Position numbers and translations under genes: made by a program
In this document: positions 26,365 to 35,546 of the stretch, piece by piece
Position numbering within the stretch: the stretch's first letter is position 1
Layout of the letters: each line of letters opens with the position of its first letter
The notes under the pieces: generated by a model
Databases searched by the model: none
The model's input: only the letters and a program-made list of their open reading frames with translations
What the model was told of the DNA's origin: nothing
Assembly (NCBI GenBank): GCA_046349255.1
Contig: JAXMCR010000002.1
Span: 124,001 to 188,000 of the forward strand
Direction of reading: 5' to 3'
Origin: DAIODI01 sp046349255
GTDB lineage: Bacteria; Pseudomonadota; Alphaproteobacteria; Rhizobiales; Aestuariivirgaceae
Length of the DNA stretch: 64,000 nt

Positions 26365-27236
26365 AGCGTCTTCTGGCCTTGATCTGCTTCTGCGTCCTGC
26401 TGCCGATTGTACCAATCGCCCATGCAGCGTCGGAGATCGGTTATGTGGAAGACTTTGCCGGCCCGGCCAGCGGATATCGTGTGATCCGTTCCGGAACAGA
26501 AGTGGCAATGACGATCTGCCTTCCCCTGATGGGCGGCGACAAGGTGCAGGTCATCGCTCCCAACGGCCGGATTGTCCTAAGATTGGCCGGGCGGTCCGAC
26601 CCCGTCGTCCGGACAGCCCGAGACAACGAGACGCCGCTGGAGGAGACGCCAGGCTCGACAACGTACTGGTCCGCCGTCTTCGACTGGGCTGTTGCAACAC
26701 TGTCCCCCCTCGACGAGCAGCGCCGCGAGCGCATATCGACAACCATCCGGGACGATGGAGGCGGCGATTTCGGTGTCCCGTTGTTGCGCTCGCTGCAGAC
26801 GATGGCAGCGGGCGAGCGATCGATCTCCATCGGCTGGACCAAGCCCTCGCAGCCCGTACTCGTCTCACTCTCGACGAAATCGGGCAAGCAACTCGTCAGT
26901 GGCAAGGGCGTTGGGGGGCTCTGGACGAGCCCGCTGGTTTCCCTGAAACCTGGCTCCTATCGGCTCGAAGTTGCAGCGCCGGGCGCGAAAGTCATCGGTC
27001 GGCTCGAGGTGGTCAAGCCGCAGCGCCTCCCGGATTGGCCGAAAGACCTTGCGAACGAAGACGGCTCCGACCCTTTGGCCGCTGCAGCGCGCGCGCTTTG
27101 GCTAGCCTCTCAAGGCGACGGCGCCTACGCGCTGGAAGCCTTTCAGCGCGTTGCGCGGTCACAGCCGCTGGGACCCACGGCGGTGGTGCGCGCCGCGCTC
27201 ATCAACGGCGCTCGCATCAATCCACCCGAGCACTAA
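26361..27236 (+). CDS. Exported protein coupled to CHASE2 gene, unknown function
   Basis: 291 residues with a clear signal peptide (LLALICFCVLLPIVPIAHA, cleavage after AHA). The mature part begins with a FecR-like strand pattern (SGYRVIRSGTEVAMTICLPLMGGDKVQVIAPNGRIVLRLAG), followed by a beta-rich segment (LEVAAPGAKVIGRLEVV) and a helical C-terminus (DPLAAAARALWLASQGDGAYALEAFQRVA) resembling one TPR-like pair. I cannot name a family with confidence. The four-base overlap with the CHASE2 gene implies fixed stoichiometry. Its stop codon overlaps that of the convergent CHAT gene by four bases. Confidence 0.7.
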   Translation: MKRLLALICFCVLLPIVPIAHAASEIGYVEDFAGPASGYRVIRSGTEVAMTICLPLMGGDKVQVIAPNGRIVLRLAGRSDPVVRTARDNETPLEETPGSTTYWSAVFDWAVATLSPLDEQRRERISTTIRDDGGGDFGVPLLRSLQTMAAGERSISIGWTKPSQPVLVSLSTKSGKQLVSGKGVGGLWTSPLVSLKPGSYRLEVAAPGAKVIGRLEVVKPQRLPDWPKDLANEDGSDPLAAAARALWLASQGDGAYALEAFQRVARSQPLGPTAVVRAALINGARINPPEH

Positions 27237-30049
27237 GGCTGCGTCCGGCCGCCCTCGCCGATGAGCGAGAACGGAGCCCAGATCGCGGGGTGCGCGTCCG
27301 CTTCGTCCCCGTCGTCCAGAAGCTGCACCGTTGCGCGGCGCAAGGCTTCGGCGCGCCCGATTTCGGGGTGAGCGGCGAGTTCGTTGACGAGGCCGGTGGT
27401 GATGCGCACCGCGGCATCCGATTCAACCGGCCAATTGGAGGCGAGGAGCGACCTGGCGCCGGCGTAGATGAAGGCGCTCGCGAGGCCTGACATCGCCTCC
27501 CCGCCCGGCACCCCGCCGGCGGCGGTGTTGCAGGCCGAGAGGATCACCAAATCGGCATTGAGCCTTAGCCCCACGATGTCGCTCGCCTTCAGCAAACCAT
27601 CGTCATCGGGACGGGCGCTCGAGGGCGGCGTCAGGACCAGCGCCGGCTCGGCGAGAGAGCCGTCCGCCGACGCGAGATCGCCGGCGACAAGTCCATGGGT
27701 GGCGAAGTGCACGATGCGGTAGCGCTCCAGGTCGGCTCTGCGTACCGCTTCGATGGTTGCCGCCTCGCCGAGATGAACGTCTGCTTCGGCCGCCTTGAGG
27801 CTTTTCGCCACGCAGCGGATCTCGGTTGCCGATTCAGGCAATGGACAGAGCGACCGCACCGCTTCGACGTCGACCATCGAGTTCTTGAAGATGCCGGTCA
27901 GGCTGGCTGACGGTGCACGCGCAGCGCGCGTCCCGCGCAAGGCGATCTGCGGTCCCTTCGAAAGGTCCGGGCACGAGTCGTCCGTCGGTATCACCTGCGG
28001 GCACTCGAGATTTCCGGAGAGCACGGGATCGCCGAACGCCACGTATGGCTGCGGCGCTGCCGGCCTGACGGCCCCGCCGCGCAAGACCCTCAGCGCCTGA
28101 ACCGACGGCAGCACGGACACGGGGGTCGCTTTGCCGAGCCAGGCAAGATCTTTGAGCGATGCGGGGTTGGAGCCGGGGGGAGCTGTCAGCAATATCTGGA
28201 ACGGAATGCTCGCGATGGGATCGGGGGCGACGACGATCAGCCGGCGACCGGCCAGTTTCGCGGCAAGGGGTTCGAGCAGCAGCTGGTACAGTGCGTACGC
28301 ATCAGCAGCGTCGAACCGTGGGAGCCCGGTCTGGTCGTCGAATTGCGCGCCGATCCTGGTGCAGGCGGTGCGGCCCGTTGCATCGGTCCACACCGTCGGA
28401 TCGAGGCCGCATCGCAGCCTTTCGACGGTCATGGCCACATCGCCAATGCTCGTGTCAGACCCGATCATCGACGCGTCGTCGCGTGTAACGAGCCAGCTGA
28501 AGGTGCCCGAGCCGTTCGCGCCGCCGAATGTCGACACGAGCAGCAGGGCCTCGTCGGGCTGAAGCAACTGCTGCACGTCCTTGACCGAAACCGGGGAAGG
28601 ATCGGTCAGCGAGGCATAGGCCGGGTAGCGCGCCGCCAGGAGGTGATCGATCTCGTCAAGCTGCGCATCGATCGCGCTCTGCTCGTCACGAAGGGCCGCC
28701 TCCAGCTGCATATTGCGCATCTTTGGGGGCGAAGAGATGGAGGCCATCCGCTTTGCTTCGAGGTCGCGCCAGCGGTTGAGGAGGTCCTGGCCGTGCCGGA
28801 TCGTGTCGCCCAGCTCGCCGGCATCTGAAGCAAACCGCGCGCCGGCGCGCGCCAGGGAAGCCGCCGCGGCCGTTACGTGCGTGCGCTGGGCCGCCTCGAA
28901 CGCCTCGGCGATCGCGGCCGGCGCAATGCCCGAGCCCGCCTTCTGCATGGCGGAGGCCTTCAGAATACCGAGCACCGTTCTGGAAACGTACCGCTCGCCC
29001 ACACTTGCACCGGTCTCGCGAATGCCGCGGGCCTGGCGGGCTCGGAAACGGTCGTAACCGGCCAGCGCGGGCCGCAGGTACGAGAGTGCTGCTGATGCAT
29101 CTCCCTGACCAAGCTCGAGCCAGCCGATATTGTTCAGAACAAGGATCGTATCCGGGTGATCCGGGCCAAGCGACTTCTCCCGAGAATCGAGAGCCTGCTT
29201 GAAGAGCGGGAGAGCTTGATCGGGATAACCAGAGTCACGATAGGTCACCGCTGCGTTCACGAGATTGAGGATTGCCGCCGGGCTGTCTGCTCCGAACTCC
29301 GCCACGTTCAGTTCATACGACTGACGGTACGCGGTCACGGCTTCTGCCGGTTTCCCCATGCTGTTGTACATCACACCCAGATTGTTCGCGGCGGAAGCAG
29401 CGACGTCCCTCGCCTTGGGACCGTGGCGCTTGGCGATGTCGAACACCTGCTGAAACTCGGCGACAGCTTCTTCGCGCCGTCCCAAAGCCGCCAGAACCGA
29501 CGCCAGGGCATTGCGCATTTCGATGGTGTCGATGCTGTTCTTGCCGTAGGCCTTCGCCATCCCGCCCACAGCCGCCTGAAGTATGGCGGCTGCTTCCTGG
29601 TGCCGGCCCTGTCGGTAATAGAGGAGCCCGAGCGCCCCGAGCGTGCCTGTCGTCATTGCGTTGCCAGGACCTAGACGGGCGTCGAACGTCGATATTGCCT
29701 CCTTGAGAAGCCGTTCAGCCTCCTGATAAGCGCCGCGGTCGCTCAGGATGCCCGCAAGCACCGTCTTTGCTGTGGCGACGCGCGTGTCTGTTTTCCTCGG
29801 CAACATTGCCGCTGCGGCGACCGCCTCCCGCGCGGCTGCTTCCGCATCCGCAATCCGGCCAGCGTATTGGAGCGCTATGGCCTCCTTAAGTTTGGCCTCA
29901 ACTGCCGCAGGACTTGGAGCTTGAACCTGAACGACAATCGGAACTTCGAGGAGAGATTGCTTCTGAACAGGCAACAGAAGCAGAGGCGCCAGCGCAGCGA
30001 TGTGGCCGCTCCGCCATGCCAAGCCAAGCTCAGTCAACCACCGATTCAT
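27233..30049 (-). CDS. TPR-CHAT (caspase-fold peptidase) protein, probably exported
   Basis: 938 residues: an N-terminal hydrophobic signal-like segment (HIAALAPLLLLPV), TPR repeats of the TPR_12 kind (about 50-330; paired units such as ATTGTLGALGLLYYRQGRHQ), a helical linker, and a C-terminal CHAT domain. The caspase-type dyad is visible: His785 in HFATHG and Cys840 in LSACNT, followed by the family signature SNWPVESDAA and the closing WAPFSLIGEG. CHAT proteins are cysteine peptidases of the separase/gingipain clan; close relatives act in cyanobacterial HetF and in gasdermin- or Craspase-type defence. Export to the periplasm would set this one apart. ATG 30049 has GGGAG upstream. Probably in an operon with the exported protein 83 bases upstream. 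Confidence 0.87.
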   Translation of the reverse strand: MNRWLTELGLAWRSGHIAALAPLLLLPVQKQSLLEVPIVVQVQAPSPAAVEAKLKEAIALQYAGRIADAEAAAREAVAAAAMLPRKTDTRVATAKTVLAGILSDRGAYQEAERLLKEAISTFDARLGPGNAMTTGTLGALGLLYYRQGRHQEAAAILQAAVGGMAKAYGKNSIDTIEMRNALASVLAALGRREEAVAEFQQVFDIAKRHGPKARDVAASAANNLGVMYNSMGKPAEAVTAYRQSYELNVAEFGADSPAAILNLVNAAVTYRDSGYPDQALPLFKQALDSREKSLGPDHPDTILVLNNIGWLELGQGDASAALSYLRPALAGYDRFRARQARGIRETGASVGERYVSRTVLGILKASAMQKAGSGIAPAAIAEAFEAAQRTHVTAAAASLARAGARFASDAGELGDTIRHGQDLLNRWRDLEAKRMASISSPPKMRNMQLEAALRDEQSAIDAQLDEIDHLLAARYPAYASLTDPSPVSVKDVQQLLQPDEALLLVSTFGGANGSGTFSWLVTRDDASMIGSDTSIGDVAMTVERLRCGLDPTVWTDATGRTACTRIGAQFDDQTGLPRFDAADAYALYQLLLEPLAAKLAGRRLIVVAPDPIASIPFQILLTAPPGSNPASLKDLAWLGKATPVSVLPSVQALRVLRGGAVRPAAPQPYVAFGDPVLSGNLECPQVIPTDDSCPDLSKGPQIALRGTRAARAPSASLTGIFKNSMVDVEAVRSLCPLPESATEIRCVAKSLKAAEADVHLGEAATIEAVRRADLERYRIVHFATHGLVAGDLASADGSLAEPALVLTPPSSARPDDDGLLKASDIVGLRLNADLVILSACNTAAGGVPGGEAMSGLASAFIYAGARSLLASNWPVESDAAVRITTGLVNELAAHPEIGRAEALRRATVQLLDDGDEADAHPAIWAPFSLIGEGGRTQP

Positions 30050-30132
30050 CAGGCTCCCGCTTGCAAGGTCACCTATCCGATCGCTCGAAAGGGATGTGTT
30101 CGCCCCGGGAATTGGAGGAGGCTGGCGTCGCG

Positions 30133-30807
30133 TTACTGAGGCAATTCCCGAACCTGGAAATCGGTGACGTTGAACGTCGATGGCGACGTATCGCTTTCAC
30201 TGGTCCATATGCTGAAGCCGACAAGACTTCCGCCATTCGGGGGCATGCCATCAAAGTCGGTCACCTTGACGCCGTTGATGCTTGCCACAAGGGAACTGCC
30301 CTTCACCTGAACCGACAACTCGATGGGACCCTTGAATTGAGGCTTCATCGCATCGTCAGGAAGGTTGGTCCACGGAATCGGCCTTAGCCACTTATTGTTC
30401 TGCTCCCGCGAGATCGAATACGTTGCGAACGTCGGCGAGATGTCGAGAGAGTACTTGCTGCTCGTATCAACGCCCCAGAAGGTTAAGCCGACAAGGGGCT
30501 TTGCTTCGCACGTGTCTGTCTTGCTGCATTGTGGTGGAGCACTGACAGTCAAGCATACTTCGTAATTGTCGAAGTAACCTGACTGATTGAGCAAGTCGCG
30601 TTGCTGATCTCCTGTCAGGGTAACTTGATAGCCGGATGGGCCAAACTTGTCGATCTTGTCGTCGACGCGCAAACCCCAGACGGGTGAAGGCTTTGCGAAT
30701 TTGTCCTCCAGAAGAAGCTTTCCCTGCCCGCAGGCGTAAGCCTGATCAATCGTGGTCGCCAACCAAACGCCCGTCAGGCAGAGAAGTCCCAGACGCGACA
30801 TAGACAT
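30133..30807 (-). CDS. Exported beta-sandwich protein, unknown function
   Basis: 224 residues with a signal peptide (LGLLCLTGVWLATTIDQAYA). The mature part has four cysteines (CGQGK, VCLTV, CSKTDTC region) and a lectin/glucanase-like jelly-roll pattern: LVGLTFWGVDTSS, YSLDISPTFATYSI, PIELSVQVKGSSLVASINGVKVTDF, and SLVGFSIWTSESD. This resembles the concanavalin-like domains of the DUF1080 type but I cannot assign it firmly. ATG 30807 lies behind GAGGAGAG; a GTG one codon before is less likely. Transcribed with the CHAT gene downstream, it may be a binding partner or substrate of the peptidase (inference). Confidence 0.72.
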   Translation of the reverse strand: MSMSRLGLLCLTGVWLATTIDQAYACGQGKLLLEDKFAKPSPVWGLRVDDKIDKFGPSGYQVTLTGDQQRDLLNQSGYFDNYEVCLTVSAPPQCSKTDTCEAKPLVGLTFWGVDTSSKYSLDISPTFATYSISREQNNKWLRPIPWTNLPDDAMKPQFKGPIELSVQVKGSSLVASINGVKVTDFDGMPPNGGSLVGFSIWTSESDTSPSTFNVTDFQVRELPQ

Positions 30808-31237
30808 CACGCTCTCCTCTCGTTGATCACGCAGGTATTTCGCCTTGCGACATGGCGACTCCAGTACGAAAGATCGTTGCGTGCAAGCGGGAAAAAAATG
30901 CCCTCGGTTGCTTTTACTGAGGGGGAGGGTATCTCTGAGCCTTCCTTCGATCGAAACAGGGGCCTTGGAGACGACCTTTCGTGGTTTTTTCTGCCGAATG
31001 TCCGGTCCGTCTCCGCCAGTCTATTCAACGCTTCATTCTTCCTGTTCTCTGCGGCAGGGAATCCCGCTTTGAGAATTGATGCGCAGGGTCTGCGAGCGTC
31101 GGACCGCGAGCGATTCCCATTGAGCCACCAGATAGAGGCCTTGGTCGAACGGTCCCGTCGTCTGCAATTGCAACACACCGTGGAGCGGCTTAGCGTTCCG
31201 GTTGAAGCGGCGATAGACGATGAATGTGTGACGCAAG
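30808..31237. other. 430-base gap without a supported gene
   Basis: Overlapping frames exist on both strands (up to about 150 codons), but none has a recognisable motif, a Shine-Dalgarno or convincing codon structure. The divergent genes on each side must have promoters here; I could not identify a clear pair of -35/-10 boxes. Confidence 0.4.
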
Positions 31238-32941
31238 GTGGCTGAGGAACTGGCATGTGACGTTCTGGTCATCGGGTCTGGCGCTGCGGGCTTTGCTGCC
31301 GCGCTGACCGCCGCCATCGATGGCCTCGACGTCATCATGGTCGAGAAGGCCGACGTCTTCGGCGGAACCACCTGCTTCTCGGCCGGGGTAATCTGGATTC
31401 CCGGTAGCAGGCAGGCGCAAGACGCTGGCATCAAGGACAGCTCCGAGACGGTGCTGGCCTACCTGGAAGCCGAGGCGGGCAACCGTCTGGATCGCGACAA
31501 GGCCGAAGTCTATGTCGAACGGGCAGCGAGCGTGCTGGAATGGTTCGAGGCCAACAGCCACGTGTCGTACATGCTGTCCCCGGCCTGGAGCGACTACCAT
31601 CCTGCGAAGCCCGGCGCTTCGTCGGGCGGCCGCTCCCTGGGGCCGCGTCCCTTCGATGGCCGTACGCTCGGCACGTGGTTCTACAAGCTGCGGCCGCCGC
31701 TGAAAACCACGACGATCCTGGGAGGGATGATGGTGGGGCGCGAGGACCTGGCGCAGTTCTACACGATGACGAAGAAGCTTTCGTCCGCCCGTCATGTCGG
31801 GAAACTGTACCTGCGCTATGCACAAGACCGGCTGCGATACCCTCGCGGTACGCGTCTGTCGAACGGCAACGCGCTGATCGGAATGCTGGCCCGATCGGCG
31901 TTTGATCGTGGCGTACGGCTTATGATGAACACGCCGGCCGTGGAACTGAGGACCGAACAAGGGCGCGTCTGCGGCGGGGTCGTCGATTCACCGGAAGGTC
32001 GGGTGGCCATCCATGCCCGCAGGGGTGTCGTCCTGGCGTGCGGCGGTTTTCCGGCCAACAATGAACTCCGTGCACGGCTGTACGACCATGTGGCGGCGGG
32101 CAAGACCCATCAAACCGTCGCTCCGGCCGAAAACACCGGCGATGGACTAAGGCTCGCCAGTGTACTCAATGTCGCCGTTGTCGAGGCGCAGGCGCAGCCT
32201 GCGGCGTGGACGCCTGTTTCGCTGGTGCCGCAACCTGACGGGTCGACGATCCCGTTTCCCCATTTTATCGATCGGGGAAAGGCAGGTTACATCGCCGTCG
32301 ACAAACGTGGGCGTCGCTTCATCAGCGAGGCGATCTCCTATCACGACTTCGTCCCGGCCATGATCGAAGCCTGCCGCGACGATCCGGACGTTCACTGCCA
32401 TCTGATCTGCGACAGCACCGCCATCAGGGCCTACGGCCTGGGCGCCGCCCCACCATTGCCCGGGCGCCTGGGACCGCATCTCGCATCCGGCTACATCCAG
32501 CGGGCCAATACGCTGGCTGACCTCGCAACGCTTTGCGGCATAGACGCGAAGGGGCTGAACGACACCGTCGCCCGGTTCAACGCGGGTGCAGCGCTCGGTG
32601 AGGATCGCGAATTCGGCAAGGGCGGTGACGTCTATCAGCGCTTCAACGGCAGTATTGGCCATCGCCCGAACCCGTGCGTGGCTCCTATTTCGCGGGCGCC
32701 GTTCTATGCCGTTCGCCTGGTGCCCGGCGACATCGGAACATTCGTCGGATTACGTACGGACGTCCACGCCCGCGCCCTGGACACCTCGGGCCATCCGATC
32801 CCCGGACTCTATGTCGTTGGCAACGATGCGGCGAGCTTCATGGGCGGAACCTATCCCGGCGCCGGCATCACGCTGGGTCCGGCACTGGTCTTCGGCCATC
32901 TGGCCGCAAGGCACATCGCATCGTCGGCGCACCCAGTCTAA
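31238..32941 (+). CDS. FAD-dependent oxidoreductase, fumarate reductase/ketosteroid dehydrogenase family
   Basis: 567-residue flavoprotein. The FAD-binding GxGxxG is in VLVIGSGAAGFAAAL, VEKADVFGGTT follows, an internal RRGVVLACGGF strand is present, and the C-terminal GIPGLYVVGNDAASFMGGTYPGAGITLGPALVFG closes the FAD site. This arrangement is typical of 3-ketosteroid delta-1-dehydrogenase-like and flavocytochrome-c-like enzymes; the substrate cap differs enough that no specific reaction can be given. GTG 31238 is used because an in-frame stop lies at 31229. It stands alone on its strand. Confidence 0.87.
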   Translation: MAEELACDVLVIGSGAAGFAAALTAAIDGLDVIMVEKADVFGGTTCFSAGVIWIPGSRQAQDAGIKDSSETVLAYLEAEAGNRLDRDKAEVYVERAASVLEWFEANSHVSYMLSPAWSDYHPAKPGASSGGRSLGPRPFDGRTLGTWFYKLRPPLKTTTILGGMMVGREDLAQFYTMTKKLSSARHVGKLYLRYAQDRLRYPRGTRLSNGNALIGMLARSAFDRGVRLMMNTPAVELRTEQGRVCGGVVDSPEGRVAIHARRGVVLACGGFPANNELRARLYDHVAAGKTHQTVAPAENTGDGLRLASVLNVAVVEAQAQPAAWTPVSLVPQPDGSTIPFPHFIDRGKAGYIAVDKRGRRFISEAISYHDFVPAMIEACRDDPDVHCHLICDSTAIRAYGLGAAPPLPGRLGPHLASGYIQRANTLADLATLCGIDAKGLNDTVARFNAGAALGEDREFGKGGDVYQRFNGSIGHRPNPCVAPISRAPFYAVRLVPGDIGTFVGLRTDVHARALDTSGHPIPGLYVVGNDAASFMGGTYPGAGITLGPALVFGHLAARHIASSAHPV

Positions 32942-33032
32942 CTTCCCGAATTTCGTGACCATTCGGCTCATGCGAACGCGCCGACAGACCTGCGCTCGCC
33001 ACCTGACGCTGCTCGAAAAGCGCATGGTGGCG

Positions 33033-33743
33033 TCAGGAGATTGCCGCGGCGGCCAGGTCCCTCAAAAAGGACAGCGCGTGTCGCAGGCTGTCGAACATCG
33101 TGGCGATCTGAAATGACACGAGGAAGAAGCAGGCGTACGCGAGACCCGGTCTCGTGTCGAAAACGCGGATCCAATCCTGCCTTTCGATACGATTACTGAC
33201 CGGCTCAAACAGCAATAGTACAAGCGCGCAACCCATTACGGCGCCGGCAAGAATGTCGGTCGGATAGTGGTACCACAGAGCGATTCTCGGCAGCGAGATA
33301 ATCAGCACCGCATGCAGGAGCGCCACGAGTCCCACTTCCGCGTGAACGAGGAGGAGCCCCGTGGCAAACGCGAAGTAGAGCACTGCATGATCGGACGGCA
33401 TGGAGCTCCAGCTCTCCAAGTGATGCGGCACACCGGCGAATGGATTGTCGGGAATGGCTGAATCGGCGAGCGGACGAAAGCGAAACGGCAAGAAGGTTTG
33501 CGTCACCCGCCCGACAACGATCGCAATCACGGCGATGATCACTACTGACAACAGATCAGCTCTGGTCCGGCGCGGATTCCTGTCGCCGAACCACAACAAC
33601 CAAAAGAGCGTGACGACGAATTCGCCCTTGCACAACGGGCTACGCGTTATCCCTTCGAGAGACGATTGCAGGAGTCCAGGTTCAGGCCCTACCCGCAACG
33701 AATGGAGGAGAGCGAGATCCAGTTCGTTCAGCGAATACGACAC
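33033..33743 (-). CDS. PAP2-superfamily membrane phosphatase
   Basis: 236 residues with about five membrane helices. The PAP2 catalytic motifs are visible: a basic start of motif 1 near FRFRPLAD, motif 2 SMPSDHA with the catalytic His, and motif 3 RIALWYHYPTDILAGAVMG with the second His. It would dephosphorylate a lipid phosphate or undecaprenyl pyrophosphate at the membrane face. GTG start at 33743, GCGAG upstream. The divergent cupin gene begins 155 bases away across a short inverted repeat. Confidence 0.85.
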   Translation of the reverse strand: MSYSLNELDLALLHSLRVGPEPGLLQSSLEGITRSPLCKGEFVVTLFWLLWFGDRNPRRTRADLLSVVIIAVIAIVVGRVTQTFLPFRFRPLADSAIPDNPFAGVPHHLESWSSMPSDHAVLYFAFATGLLLVHAEVGLVALLHAVLIISLPRIALWYHYPTDILAGAVMGCALVLLLFEPVSNRIERQDWIRVFDTRPGLAYACFFLVSFQIATMFDSLRHALSFLRDLAAAAIS

Positions 33744-33898
33744 GCAAGCACTCGCTTAACCACACGCAGCAGTATTCTTAACGTTGCGTAACTTGCGGGG
33801 CTTGGCAAGTGTAAATGCGTCCGCCCTCACTCGATGCGCGTTTGGCTGTGATAGCCTTCGCCTGGCGTTGCGCTTGTCGAAACTAGGAGATCATCGTC

Positions 33899-34297
33899 AT
33901 GGAGATTCAGAGAAATGGCGCCAAGTCGTCTTCCGAGGGTCCCGGGAACTGGTTCAGCGGGCGCGTTCGGATCGACCCGTTGTTCTCCGCGCCCGATCCG
34001 GCGCGCGTGGCGATGGCGAACGTCACCTTCGAGCCGCGCGCCCGCACCGCCTGGCACACGCACCCGCTCGGCCAGACGCTGATCATCGTCTCGGGCATCG
34101 GCCGCGCCCAGCGCTGGGGCGGTGCCATCGAGGAATTGCGGCCCGGCGACGTCGTCTGGTTCCCGCCGGGAGAGAAGCACTGGCACGGCGCAGGCCCCGA
34201 TAACGCGATGTCGCATATCGCGATCCAGGAACGGCATGAAGGAGACGTGGTGACCTGGATGGAGAAGGTCAGCGACGACCAGTACGATCCGAGGTGA
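33899..34297 (+). CDS. Small cupin-fold protein
   Basis: 132 residues forming one cupin domain. Motif 1 is RTAWHTHPLGQTLIIVSG with two His and the distal Gln in place of the usual Glu, and motif 2 is PPGEKHWHGA. Such proteins include carboxymuconolactone-type and metal-binding single-domain cupins; a metal site is likely. Its TGA overlaps the following ATG, coupling it to the MFS gene. Upstream at 33791-33810 a 6-base inverted repeat (ACTTGC/GCAAGT) may be an operator. Confidence 0.85.
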   Translation: MEIQRNGAKSSSEGPGNWFSGRVRIDPLFSAPDPARVAMANVTFEPRARTAWHTHPLGQTLIIVSGIGRAQRWGGAIEELRPGDVVWFPPGEKHWHGAGPDNAMSHIAIQERHEGDVVTWMEKVSDDQYDPR

Positions 34298-35496
34298 TGC
34301 GCGACGCGGAGAACTCGCCTGGAAAGCCGTCGGCCCCCAGCACGACCCGCGTGCTGCTGCCGGTCATGGCCGTTGTTCTCGTCGTCTTTTTCGTGATCGG
34401 ACTGGCGCTCCCGGCGCTGCCGCTGCACGTGAACGAGGGGCTTGGTCTCGGATTTTTTGCGATCGGTCTGATTGCCGGTAGCCAGTTCGGCGCCTCCGTT
34501 CTCTCGCGGTTCTCGGCCGGTAACTACGCGGACCGCCATGGGCCGAAGCCTGGCGTGGTGATCGGTCTCTGGACCGCGTCCGCTTCCGGCGTCCTCTATC
34601 TCGCGTCGCTTGCCGCCGTCGGCGCACCGGTTCTCTCGGCCGCGATCCTGCTCGCCGGGCGCGCGGTTATGGGGATTGCAGAGAGCTTCGTGATCACGAG
34701 CGCGGTGAGCTGGGGCTTTGCGCGCGTCGACACCGCCAAAACCAGAAAGGTGATCGCCTGGGTCGGCATGTCGATGTTCGGCGCGCTTGCGATCGGCGCT
34801 CCTGTCGGAGCGGCGATTTATGCAATGGCCGGCTTCGCGTGCATCGGCCTCGTCACCACTCTCGCACCGCTCGCGGTGTTGATCGCGATTGTTCGTCTGC
34901 CGGCCGTCAAGCCGATCAGGACGAGCGCTCACCAGGGCTTTGGTGCGATCCTGCGCTCGGTCTGGATGCCGGGCGTCGGAGCGGCACTCAGCTCGTTCGG
35001 CTTCGGCGCGATCCTCGCCTTCGGTGCGATCCTGTTCGCTGAGCGCGGATGGGGAGACCCCTGGCTTCCGTTCACGGCCTACGCCGCTGGTCTGATCATC
35101 GCGCGCATTCTGCTCGGCCACCTGCCCGACCGCCTCGGCGGAGCGCGTGTCGCCCTCGTGTCGGTGTTCGTGGAAGCGGCCGGGCTGATCGGACTTTGGG
35201 TGGCGGGCGATCCTCTTGTGGCGGCCGCCGGCGCCATGCTGACCGGCGCGGGGTACGCACTCGTCTACCCCGGACTCGGACTGGAAGCCGTGCGGCGAAC
35301 GCTGCCGGAGAACAGGGGCGCCGCCATGGGGATCTTCACGATCTTCCTGGACGTCGCGCTGGGCCTCGGCACGCCGGTGTTGGGCGTGATCGCGAACCAC
35401 GGCGGCCTGTCCTCGGTGTTTCTCGCCAGTGCCGTGATCGTGATGGCGAGCAGCCTCGTCTCGACCGCGTTGCTCCGACGGTCAGCAATGGATTGA
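34297..35496 (+). CDS. MFS transporter, YhhS/arabinose-efflux type
   Basis: About 399 residues with twelve hydrophobic helices. The loop 2-3 signature is NYADRHGPKPGV and the second-half repeat is GHLPDRLGGARVAL, both typical of major facilitator exporters. The region ALPALPLHVNEGLGLGFFAIGLIAGSQFGASVLSR is close to the YhhS group. ATG 34297 overlaps the cupin stop. Likely a drug or metabolite exporter; substrate not deducible. Confidence 0.87.
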   Translation: MRDAENSPGKPSAPSTTRVLLPVMAVVLVVFFVIGLALPALPLHVNEGLGLGFFAIGLIAGSQFGASVLSRFSAGNYADRHGPKPGVVIGLWTASASGVLYLASLAAVGAPVLSAAILLAGRAVMGIAESFVITSAVSWGFARVDTAKTRKVIAWVGMSMFGALAIGAPVGAAIYAMAGFACIGLVTTLAPLAVLIAIVRLPAVKPIRTSAHQGFGAILRSVWMPGVGAALSSFGFGAILAFGAILFAERGWGDPWLPFTAYAAGLIIARILLGHLPDRLGGARVALVSVFVEAAGLIGLWVAGDPLVAAAGAMLTGAGYALVYPGLGLEAVRRTLPENRGAAMGIFTIFLDVALGLGTPVLGVIANHGGLSSVFLASAVIVMASSLVSTALLRRSAMD

Positions 35497-35546
35497 ACGC
35501 CATGCCGCCTGCCGTTAGCGTTGCGGTCGCAACAAAGGATTTCAGC

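Noticed and set aside
26351..27490. 379-codon plus-strand frame across the exported-protein gene
   Set aside because: Out-of-frame shadow of the 291-residue exported protein; no signal peptide or family match.
30823..31245. 140-codon plus-strand frame and a 149-codon minus-strand frame in the same gap
   Set aside because: They are mutual antisense shadows; neither has family motifs or a sensible start.
33907..35400. 497-codon minus-strand frame
   Set aside because: Antisense to the cupin and MFS genes; Arg/Asp/Gln-rich composition typical of high-GC shadow frames.
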